Shown: positions 1-6,740 of the stretch, one piece after another | How positions within the stretch are numbered: the first letter of the stretch is position 1 | Layout of the letters: each line of letters begins with the position of its first letter | The notes under the pieces: generated by a model | What the model saw: only the letters and a program-made list of their open reading frames with translations | What the model was told of the DNA's origin: nothing | Databases searched by the model: none | From: Planctomycetota bacterium | GTDB taxonomy: Bacteria > Planctomycetota > UBA1135 > GCA-002686595 | Length of the DNA: 64,000 nt | Direction: 5' to 3' | NCBI GenBank assembly: GCA_028278425.1 | Contig: JANQEJ010000057.1 | Location: 1-64,000, forward strand | Position numbers and translations under genes: made by a program

Positions 1-1
1 C

Positions 2-26
2 CTAGAGGCCTGGCCGAAAAAGGGCC
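2..26 (+). repeat. left terminal inverted repeat of the IS
   Basis: The 25-bp left end matches the right end (1760-1784, inverted) at about 21 positions. It starts with CTAG. Confidence 0.8.
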
Positions 27-77
27 ACCGAGCCGCTAGAGTGCCGATGCTCTTCTTTGGAAGGACATCGAAGCACC

Positions 78-1784
78 ATGCTCGGAAAGAAGCCTGCTCA
101 AAGAGAGCTGTTCCGCCCGGACAACGCGCTGCTCGGCCACGTCGGCGCGGACTCGTTCTACGGTTTCTTGGCCCTTGAAGGGCCGCGTCTCTTCCGCGAC
201 GAGGACTTCGCGGAGCTGTACGGGGAGCGGGGCCGGCCGAGCGTGCCGCCCTCGCAGATGTGTGTTTTGCTGGTCCTCCAGGCCCGCGAAGGGGTCTCCG
301 ACCAGGAGGCGATCGACCGCACGGCGTACGACATCCGCTGGAAGGTTGCCCTGGGCGTCGAGCTCGAGGAGAAACTGTGCGCCAAGAGCACGCTCCAGCT
401 CTTCCGGGCGAACCTGCTCTTGAACGAGCGCTACGAGCGGCTCTTCGAGACGAGCGTGGCCGCCTGCCGGCGGCAGGGGCTTGGGGCCTCGAAGAAGCTG
501 GAGGTGGCCATCGACTCGACGCCGGTCTTGGGTCGTGGTGCGGTGAAGGACACCTACAACCTGGTCTCGGACGCGATTCGGAAGGTGGTCGAGGATGCTT
601 GCCGTCTCAAGGAGTGGGATCGGGACGAGCTCGTCGCCGAGCAGGGCCTGGGCCGGCATTTCGGGTCGAGCTTCAAAGGCGAATCCGATCTGGACTGGAG
701 CAACGCGCAGGAGCGGCGGGCGCTGCTCGCGCAGTTGGTCGCCGACGCTCGAGTCGCTCTGCAGCTTGCGAAGAAGGCCCTGCGAGGCTACGCCAAGGAC
801 TGGGCGGCGACGGGGCAGCTACGGGAGTCCCAGGCGCTGTTGAGCCGGATCCTCGCTCAGGACATCGAGGAGGAGCCGGAAGACGGCGGAGGGCCACGGA
901 TCCGCCAGGGGACGGCGCCAGGCCGCATCATCTCGACGACCGATCCCGAGATGCGGCGCGGTCACAAGAGCCATTCGAAAGGATTCGACGGCTACAAGGC
1001 CTCGCTGGTGGTCGAGACGGGAGACGGAGTGATCCTGGCGACGGGCGTGCAGCCGGGCAACGCGGCGGACCGAGAAGGTGCCGCGGAGCTGTTGATTTCG
1101 GCAGACAAGGTCACGCCCTCGAAGATCGGACGCCTGCTCGGTGACACGGCCTACGGGGACATGAACACTCGCCGCCGCCTCGAAGGTCTCGAGCTGGAGG
1201 TCGTCGCCAAGGCGCCGCCGGCGCCATCGAGGAAGGGGACCTTCAAGCGCGATCGATTCCGGGTGAGCGAGAGTCGGGGGCACGCCAGGTGCCCCGCAGG
1301 CAAACGCTCGAAGTACCGCAGCCGGACGCGCTCGAACGATGGGTGGAAGTACGTTTTCTCACGCATCGACTGCTCTCCGTGTCCGCTCCGAGATCAGTGC
1401 ACGACATCGCGCATTGCGGCCCGCACACTCACGGTGACGGAGGACTCGAAGGAGCTGGATCGCCACCGCAGGCACCAGCGCACGAAGCGCTTCCGCAAGC
1501 GATACCGACGCCGCATCGCCGTCGAGCACGCCATCGGGCGGCTCCAAGGGCTGGGGATCCGTCAGGCGAAGTACTTCGGAGCACGCAAGACCGCGATGCA
1601 GATCGCCATGGCCGCCATGGCCGCCAACCTCGGCCTCCTGGCCGCGTGCCTCGACCCCGAAGCCATCCTGCGCGCCTTGTCTCGGGCAGCCTTCGGCCTG
1701 ACCGCCCGAATCCGGCGATTCCACGAGACCGAAGTCGTCTCGATCGGCCTCCCAGAAATCGGCCTTTGTCGGCCGGGCCTCTAG
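78..1784 (+). CDS. IS1182-family (DDE) transposase
   Basis: A 568-aa transposase that would catalyse cut-and-paste movement of the surrounding element. The N-terminal part (FRPDNALLGHV to about residue 120) is the domain of unknown function typical of IS1182/IS5-like transposases. A DDE catalytic core follows: DSTPVLGRGAVKDTYNL holds the first Asp, LLGDTAYGD the second, and the C-terminal RRRIAVEHAIGRLQ carries the Glu. A Cys-rich stretch (CSPCPLRDQC) before the last motif is also typical of the family. The ORF track starts at a TTG at 57. ATG 78 is preferred because GGAAGGA lies about 12 bases upstream and it keeps the family start. The reading frame is intact, so the copy may be active. Confidence 0.9.
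   Translation: MLGKKPAQRELFRPDNALLGHVGADSFYGFLALEGPRLFRDEDFAELYGERGRPSVPPSQMCVLLVLQAREGVSDQEAIDRTAYDIRWKVALGVELEEKLCAKSTLQLFRANLLLNERYERLFETSVAACRRQGLGASKKLEVAIDSTPVLGRGAVKDTYNLVSDAIRKVVEDACRLKEWDRDELVAEQGLGRHFGSSFKGESDLDWSNAQERRALLAQLVADARVALQLAKKALRGYAKDWAATGQLRESQALLSRILAQDIEEEPEDGGGPRIRQGTAPGRIISTTDPEMRRGHKSHSKGFDGYKASLVVETGDGVILATGVQPGNAADREGAAELLISADKVTPSKIGRLLGDTAYGDMNTRRRLEGLELEVVAKAPPAPSRKGTFKRDRFRVSESRGHARCPAGKRSKYRSRTRSNDGWKYVFSRIDCSPCPLRDQCTTSRIAARTLTVTEDSKELDRHRRHQRTKRFRKRYRRRIAVEHAIGRLQGLGIRQAKYFGARKTAMQIAMAAMAANLGLLAACLDPEAILRALSRAAFGLTARIRRFHETEVVSIGLPEIGLCRPGL
1760..1784 (-). repeat. right terminal inverted repeat of the IS
   Basis: This is the inverted partner of the repeat at 2-26. 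It ends in CTAG and contains the stop codons of both the transposase and the convergent exported-protein gene. Confidence 0.8.
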
Positions 1785-2836
1785 AGCACGATGTCGACGA
1801 AAGCGGTGTTCGTCACCGTGGTCGGGACGAGCGTGACGGGATGGATCGCCACCGCCGCGTGGCGGAGCGTCACCCCGGCGTAGCTCGGCGGGCTCCCGGG
1901 CGGAAGGATCAGGCGCGCGCGCGCGTGGCCGATCGAGTCCAGCGTCCCGAAGTTGTCGTCGTACGGCGGCGTGTTGGGATGGGTCAGCGTCCAGACCAGG
2001 ACCGGATCGATCGCGAGCGGGAGCAGAACGCCCCCGCCGATCGGCGTCCCGGGCGACGCGGTGGCGGTGCTGCTGACCAGGAAGTAGAGCTCGCCGGCGT
2101 GGGCGGAGCCGAAGGTCATGTCCAGCGTCTGCTCGCCGCCCGCGCCGACCGCGACCGACGTCGGGTACGCGTCCAGCGGGCGGTGCTCGACGCCGAAGAA
2201 GTCGTCGACGAAGGGCCGGCTTCGCACCCAAACGCCCGCGGCCGACCCGGTCGGCGCGAAGGGCGTGCCGACGATGCCCGACGCGGTGTAGGTCCCGATG
2301 AGGTTGCCCACCGCGTCCTCGACGCGCGCCACCGCGAGATCGCCCGCTTCCTGCGTCCAGACGGTGAGCTGGCCGGCGGGGATCTGCGTGGGGAAGTCGT
2401 AGAAGACGGGCGTCGGCTGCGAGAACCACGCGCCGGCGTTGATCGCCGCGTGGAAGAAGATCCGGTCGAAGAACCCGTCGAGGTCGTTGTCCTGGATCAG
2501 GACCGCGACGCCGCTCCAACTGCTCGGGTCGAGACCGACGACGACGCCCGCTCCGAAGAAGTTGTCGGCGGGGTCGCGCTCGAACTCGATGCGCGCCTTC
2601 GCCTGCGTGTACGTCTGCGCGAAGGACGTGTGGTTCATCCACGTGTCGTTCGCGAACGGCACGTTCCCCTTGCAGAAGTTCGACTGGATGACGAGGTCGC
2701 CGTTTCCTTCGTTCCAGTCGGGGCCGAGGAAGGTCGAGTCCGGCCGGTTGAAATCGTCGAAGACGATCTGCTGGGCGGCGGCGGGAGCGGCGAGAACGGA
2801 GACGAGGAGGGCCGGGAGGAGGGGGCGTGTTTGCAT
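1781..2836 (-). CDS. exported beta-sandwich protein with shared C-terminal module
   Basis: A 351-aa exported protein with a clear signal peptide (MQTRPLLPALLVSVLAAPAAAQQ). Residues of about 25-220 (DDFNRPDSTFLGPDW onward) look like a LamG/concanavalin-type jelly-roll, as seen in many secreted glycan-related proteins. No catalytic site is evident. Residues of about 228-351 form a module (GGEQTLDMTFGSAHAGELYF, then PGTPIGG..LLPL, then PPGSPPSYAGVTLRHA) that recurs at the C-terminus of the FG-GAP proteins at 27686 and 50854. The stop codon lies inside the CTAG that ends the insertion sequence. Cell-surface or secreted location is inferred. The function is unknown. Confidence 0.75.
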   Translation of the reverse strand: MQTRPLLPALLVSVLAAPAAAQQIVFDDFNRPDSTFLGPDWNEGNGDLVIQSNFCKGNVPFANDTWMNHTSFAQTYTQAKARIEFERDPADNFFGAGVVVGLDPSSWSGVAVLIQDNDLDGFFDRIFFHAAINAGAWFSQPTPVFYDFPTQIPAGQLTVWTQEAGDLAVARVEDAVGNLIGTYTASGIVGTPFAPTGSAAGVWVRSRPFVDDFFGVEHRPLDAYPTSVAVGAGGEQTLDMTFGSAHAGELYFLVSSTATASPGTPIGGGVLLPLAIDPVLVWTLTHPNTPPYDDNFGTLDSIGHARARLILPPGSPPSYAGVTLRHAAVAIHPVTLVPTTVTNTAFVDIVL

Positions 2837-2929
2837 GAAGCGAGGGGTCTGGGGGCCGAAGGGGGATCGCTCAGCTTATCAGCGAGCGGCTCGCTCGTCG
2901 CCCGCGACCACCGCCCGAGGGAATGAGCG

Positions 2930-4342
2930 CTACCAGCGGTACCCGTTGACGCCGCCGTCCTCGTCGTTGTCGGTGTCGTACCAGGAGTCGAGCAGCTCGA
3001 ACCAGTTGTCGACGACGCCGTCGCCCCGTTTCGCGCCGTCGCGGCAGAAGGCGTAGTCGCCCGGCGCCGTTCGTCCTTTGCCGCCGCTCGGGTCGGGGTG
3101 GTACCAGCGGAACTTCCCCCAGGTGCGGCGACCGCGGTAGGTCGCGTCGCCGTCGGGGAAGACGATGTAGGCGCCGTTCTTGCCCGGCTCGAAGCCGTCG
3201 TAGCGCTTTCCTCCGAAGGAGCTGAGGACGAGCGCGTCGACCGCTTGCATCGCGGCCTCGGCTTTCTTGCGGACGTCCTCGTTAAGGGATCCTTCGGCGG
3301 CGATACGCCGCGTCAGGTCGTACAGGTCGAAGTACGGCATCGCGAGCCACGAGGGCTCGCCGGGGATGAAGTAGTTCATCGTCGGCTGGACGTCGCCTTC
3401 GCCGCGGATCGCCTCGACCGACGCCTTTGTGTCCGAGGCGGCGAGCGACCGGGCGAGCGCGTCGACGGCTTGCTTCGCGGCTTCCGCGCGGCCGAGGTCC
3501 ATGCACACCATCGCCTCTCGGGCCATGTGCTCCGCCCTGCGCGGATGCTGGGCGTGCCGGAGGCGCTCCGCCCCGGTCTCCTCGACGACGAGCCGGCCGA
3601 AGTCACCGGCGGTCATCTTTGCGGGATCGAGCCACGTCTCGCCTTCCGGCGCCGCGCCGGGACGAATGCGGCCGAACACGCGTTGCCACGGGAAGGGAAT
3701 GCCGGCGTTCGGCGTCGCGACCATCACGTCCGCCGAGAAGCGCCCGGTTCCGGGCCGCCATTGGTAGGCGTTCTCGACTGCGGCCATCGAGCACACGTCG
3801 AACACGAGGAGGTCCACGGACTCCTCGTCCGAGAGGACGCGCGTCAGCTCCGACGGCCAGAGCAGGTCGCTCGAGCCCTCGTCGGGACACCAGGAGTCCC
3901 CCCCGCCGTGGCTGTAGAAGACGAGCGCGTTCCGCTGCGCGGGAAAGGCCTCCTTGGCGAAGCGCAACGCCTTCTTGAGCGTGTGCGCGTCGCCGGTGTT
4001 CGCCTCGTGAGCCGAGTCGGTCGTGATCTCCGGAAACGCCGCGCCCCCGTTGACGCGCACCGCGCGCTCGCCGTCCAGGCGGTAAAGCCGGGTGTCCGCG
4101 AAGTCCTCTCCGAAGACGCCGGCGCGGCTCGAGTACTCGGGCGAGCGGTCGACGAGGAACAGCACCTCGACCGCGCTCCCGGCCGCGAACCCCTCGGCCA
4201 GGTCCGCCATGTCGGGCACGAAACTCTGCTCGCTGTCGTTGTCCGAGGCGCCGTAGAAGAGCACCGTCCACGCGCGTTCGGCGGGCGGGTCTTCGAACCC
4301 GGCGAGCAGGAGCGGAAGGAACAATGCGAGGGCGTGGGTCAT
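2930..4342 (-). CDS. clostripain-like (family C11) cysteine peptidase, exported
   Basis: A 470-aa protein with an N-terminal hydrophobic export signal (MTHALALFLPLLLAG). It has the clan CD caspase-like fold signature. RAWTVLFYGASDND is the first strand, VFYSHGGGDSW carries the catalytic His at about 145, and LLVFDVCSMAAVE carries the catalytic Cys at about 184, as in clostripain (usually Arg-specific). The C-terminal region includes an acidic DTDNDEDGG tail of calcium-binding character. It lies 4 bases downstream of the Lrp-type regulator and is probably cotranscribed. A peptidase role in the envelope or outside the cell is inferred. The substrate is not known. Confidence 0.82.
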   Translation of the reverse strand: MTHALALFLPLLLAGFEDPPAERAWTVLFYGASDNDSEQSFVPDMADLAEGFAAGSAVEVLFLVDRSPEYSSRAGVFGEDFADTRLYRLDGERAVRVNGGAAFPEITTDSAHEANTGDAHTLKKALRFAKEAFPAQRNALVFYSHGGGDSWCPDEGSSDLLWPSELTRVLSDEESVDLLVFDVCSMAAVENAYQWRPGTGRFSADVMVATPNAGIPFPWQRVFGRIRPGAAPEGETWLDPAKMTAGDFGRLVVEETGAERLRHAQHPRRAEHMAREAMVCMDLGRAEAAKQAVDALARSLAASDTKASVEAIRGEGDVQPTMNYFIPGEPSWLAMPYFDLYDLTRRIAAEGSLNEDVRKKAEAAMQAVDALVLSSFGGKRYDGFEPGKNGAYIVFPDGDATYRGRRTWGKFRWYHPDPSGGKGRTAPGDYAFCRDGAKRGDGVVDNWFELLDSWYDTDNDEDGGVNGYRW

Positions 4343-4346
4343 GGCG

Positions 4347-4820
4347 TTAGCTCTTCCCGTTGACGTCGACGCCGAGCGGCAGGTCGCCGCTCTCCTTCAG
4401 CGTCTTCAGAACGATCGTCGTCCGCGTCGAGCGCACCCCCTCCACGCCCGCGATCACCTCGCGGATCAGGCGGTGGAGGTCCGCGGTGTCCTTCGCCCGT
4501 ACCTTGGCGAGGTAGCAGTCCTCGCCCGCGACGTCGTGTAACTCGAGCACCTCGGGAAGCCGCGCAATCTCGTCGGCCGCGTGGAACTCGCCGAGCCGCT
4601 CGTCGGTCTGGAGGTGCAGGAAGGCGACCAGCCCGCGGTCGACCACGACCGGGTCGATCCGCACGGCGTAGCCCCGGACGACGCCCCGCTCTTCGAGCTT
4701 GCGAAGCCGCTGGTGGATGGCCGAGGGGGCCATCTCCAGGCGCCGGGCGAGGTCCGCGTTCGAGGTCCGCGCGTTCTCCTGGAGCAGGGCCAGGAGCTGA
4801 AGGTCCGTGGAGTCGATCAT
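4347..4820 (-). CDS. Lrp/AsnC-family transcriptional regulator
   Basis: A 157-aa protein with the two-domain Lrp layout. The N-terminal winged helix-turn-helix (DSTDLQLLALLQENARTSNADLARRLEMAPSAIHQRLRKLEERGVV) binds DNA. The C-terminal RAM ligand-sensing domain spans about 65-145 (FLHLQTDERLGEFHAADEI to GVEGVRSTRTTIVLKTLKE). The length fits the family (about 150 aa). The gene precedes the clostripain-like peptidase by 4 bases, so it is likely the first gene of that operon and may autoregulate in response to an amino acid. Release of amino acids by the peptidase would make a simple loop, but that is inference. Confidence 0.9.
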   Translation of the reverse strand: MIDSTDLQLLALLQENARTSNADLARRLEMAPSAIHQRLRKLEERGVVRGYAVRIDPVVVDRGLVAFLHLQTDERLGEFHAADEIARLPEVLELHDVAGEDCYLAKVRAKDTADLHRLIREVIAGVEGVRSTRTTIVLKTLKESGDLPLGVDVNGKS

Positions 4821-4913
4821 TCTCCGATTTTGCCCGAAGACGATCGAAAAGCCGCGATGTTTGCGGAATCGCCGTCAAATCATCTTCTGGGCGTCGGAGC
4901 GGCCGTTGAAACG

Positions 4914-5354
4914 TCAGCCGAGCCCTCCGGCCCGCGTGGTCATCCACAGGACCAGCGCTCCGCGCGCGCTCCACGCCAGCGTGCGGACCCAGTTGGTCCG
5001 GACGAGCCGCTGGATCGCCTCGGCGTCGTAGCCCAGCGCCAGCCGCGCGTGCTCCGGGACCGAGAGCAGGGCCGTGGCGAGCCAGATGACGGCCACGAGC
5101 CCCAGCCCGAGCCAGACCCACCCCGTCCCGACCCCCGCCGGTCGGGCCTGGAGCAAGAGCATGGCCGTCAGCGCCTCGAGCCCCATCAGCGGAGCCACGA
5201 GCCATCCGATGCGGGCGCAGTGCAACTCGTGATAGCGGACGAACCCCTCGCGGACCTCCGCCATCAGGGGGTAGTGCACGACCTGGACGATCCAGATGAG
5301 CCCGACCAGGGCCAGCGTCGCCAGGAGGTGCAGGGGCAGGACGAGATCGCTCAC
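4914..5354 (-). CDS. small four-helix integral membrane protein, unknown function
   Basis: A 146-aa protein with about four hydrophobic helices (LHLLATLALVGLIWIVQVVHYPL, IGWLVAPLMGLEALTAMLLL, WLGLGLVAVIWLATALL, and WSARGALVLWM). The polar motif VQVVHYPLM followed by FVRYHELHCARIGWLVAPLM is characteristic of a conserved, uncharacterised inner-membrane family. I recognise the pattern but no function. The two conserved His residues facing the helices could bind a metal or haem, which is speculative. It is divergent from the selenoprotein at 5445. Confidence 0.7.
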   Translation of the reverse strand: MSDLVLPLHLLATLALVGLIWIVQVVHYPLMAEVREGFVRYHELHCARIGWLVAPLMGLEALTAMLLLQARPAGVGTGWVWLGLGLVAVIWLATALLSVPEHARLALGYDAEAIQRLVRTNWVRTLAWSARGALVLWMTTRAGGLG

Positions 5355-5444
5355 GCGCTATCCTTCGGCCGGCCAAGCTCGACGGATTCGCCGGGGGCGG
5401 AGCGTTGCGTCCGGACGGGGCCGGCGCGCGAAGCCTCCAGTGCC

Positions 5445-5999
5445 ATGACGGGAATGCGTAACTTGGACCCCGCCATCCTGACGCTGCCCGTTTCCGGGAA
5501 GCGCCTCGGCGAGAGCAAGTCCCTCGGCGACCTCGTTCGCGAGCCGGCGATCCTGGCCTTCCTCCGCCACTGTGGGTGACTGTTCACCCGCGAATGGGTC
5601 GCCGACCTGCGCCGTGTGCGCGAACGGCATCCGGAGCTGCCGCCGATGGTCCTCGTGATGCAGGCGAGCGCCGATCGGGGGGAAAAGCTCCTGAGCGGAC
5701 TCTGGCCGGACGCGCCTTTCGTCTCCGATCCCGAGCTCAGGCTCTACACGGCCTTCGGGCTCGGCCGCGGTAGCCTGGGCGAGGTGATGGGACCGGCCAC
5801 GTGGCTCGCCGGCCTGCGCGCGCTGCGCAAAGGCCATTTCGTCGGCCGGCCGGTGGGGGATCCGTTGGTGCTTCCCGGTCTGTTCCTCGTGCACGGCGAC
5901 CGCGTGCTCTGGCGGCACGCCTTCGCCCACTCGGGCGACCAGCCGTCGGAGGAGGAGCTCCTCGCCGGCGTGCGAACGGCGCTCGCGAGCGCTCCGTGA
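5445..5999 (+). CDS. SelL-related peroxiredoxin-like selenoprotein (UGA = Sec45)
   Basis: The ORF track splits this gene into two pieces. Read through the in-frame TGA at 5577-5579, it gives 184 aa with the layout of the thioredoxin-fold AhpC/TSA-like (AAED1/SelL-related) family. LAFLRHCG-U-LFTREWVADLRRVRERH matches the family pattern in which U replaces the nucleophilic Cys of RHFGCxFCRE. After it come VSDPELRLYTAFGLGRGS, then GHFVGRPVGDPLVLPGLFLV and RHAFAHSGDQPSEEELL, all collinear with the family. The second Cys of the usual CxxC is Thr here. It probably reduces peroxides or disulfides in the cytosol. The alternative is a pseudogene with one nonsense mutation. The exact position of the TGA and the second selenoprotein in the window argue against that. 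Confidence 0.82.
5595..5628 (+). promoter_or_regulatory. candidate bacterial SECIS element after the UGA
   Basis: Two small hairpins lie at the distance expected for a bacterial SECIS. In the first, T-G-GGTC / GCC loop / GACC-T-G at 5595-5609, the loop opens with G about 21 nt after the UGA. In the second, GCCG..GCGC-CGTGT-GCGC..CGGC at 5601-5628, the loop is about 33 nt after it and has G second. They exclude each other, and a fold with SelB constraints is needed to choose. A third perfect hairpin, GGGTGA-CTGT-TCACCC, includes the UGA itself. Confidence 0.5.
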
Positions 6000-6002
6000 G
6001 CC

Positions 6003-6740
6003 GTGGCGCGGCGCGTGCTCTTCCTCGGCGGTAACGGTCACTGCGCCGCCCGCCTGCGGCCGGCGTGCGACGCGCTCGCGGCGCGCGGGTCCGACCTCGA
6101 GTTGGTCGACGCGAAGTACCCGGGCTTCGAGGGCCGCGCCCGCGCCGGGAGCCTCGACGAGTTTCTCACGGCTATTGAGGCGGAAGGGGAGCGCGCGCAA
6201 CCGTCGCTCGTGTACGGCACCGGGATCGGCGGCCTCTTCGCGCTCGCGCTCCGGGCGCGCGGCGCGCTGCGCGGGACGCCGATCGTGCTCCAGGGCGCCG
6301 TGCTCTGGGGCATCGAGCACCGCAGGTTCGCGCGCGTCATGCGCGGGTCGCTTCCGCACCTTCTGCAGCTCGCGCTGCGCACGCCCTTCGCGCGACGGCG
6401 GTTCCGCGCGAAGCACCTCGCCGGCGTCGAGCCGGACGCCGCGCGCGCGTTGTTCGACGGGTACGCCCGCTGCGCGGCGTTCCGCGACTTCTTCCGCTGG
6501 CTGCGGGCGCCGCTCCTGCGGTCGCTCGAGCGCGAGCTGCGCGAAGACCCGCGCTCGCTCGAGGGCATCGAGGCCTGGTGGGGCGAGCGCGACCGCGTCG
6601 TGGGGCTCGACGAGCTCGACTGCACCGAGCGCGCGCTCGGCGCGAGCTTCCGGCGCACGACCTTCGCCGAATGGGGCCACTACCCGATGCTGGAGGACCC
6701 GCGCGGGTGGGGAGAGGAGCTGGATCGTGCGGTGGCATGA
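6003..6740 (+). CDS. alpha/beta-hydrolase-like protein lacking the nucleophile Ser
   Basis: A 245-aa protein starting at GTG 6003, directly after the selenoprotein stop. The outline is that of an alpha/beta hydrolase. A first strand RVLFLGGNGHCAA is followed by a nucleophile-elbow-like YGTGIGGLFAL (residues 71-81), an acid-loop-like WWGERDRVV, and a C-terminal EWGHYPMLEDP with the usual His. The elbow reads G-T-G-I-G, so the Ser of GxSxG is Gly here and ordinary hydrolase chemistry is doubtful. The end overlaps the start of the PEP-domain gene by 14 bases, so the two are probably translated together and act together. The substrate is unknown. Confidence 0.6.
   Translation: MARRVLFLGGNGHCAARLRPACDALAARGSDLELVDAKYPGFEGRARAGSLDEFLTAIEAEGERAQPSLVYGTGIGGLFALALRARGALRGTPIVLQGAVLWGIEHRRFARVMRGSLPHLLQLALRTPFARRRFRAKHLAGVEPDAARALFDGYARCAAFRDFFRWLRAPLLRSLERELREDPRSLEGIEAWWGERDRVVGLDELDCTERALGASFRRTTFAEWGHYPMLEDPRGWGEELDRAVA

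Larger units (their letters stand above)
2..1784 (+). mobile_element. IS1182-like insertion sequence, apparently complete
   Basis: The element carries one long transposase gene between imperfect terminal inverted repeats. The left end reads CTAGAGGCCTGGCCGAAAAAGG and the reverse complement of the right end reads CTAGAGGCCCGGCCGACAAAGG, so about 21 of 25 positions match. The palindrome CTAG occurs at both outer ends. It could be the ends of the repeats or a 4-bp target duplication, and the sequence alone cannot decide. The window starts one base outside the element, so the left flank is not visible. The right end lies exactly on the stop codon of the next gene. Confidence 0.85.

Noticed and set aside
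1289-2926. 545-aa plus-strand ORF
   Set aside because: Arg/Pro-rich shadow antisense to the exported protein and transposase. No plausible protein.
6003-6740. Calling this protein an active esterase
   Set aside because: The GxSxG Ser is absent, so activity is not claimed.
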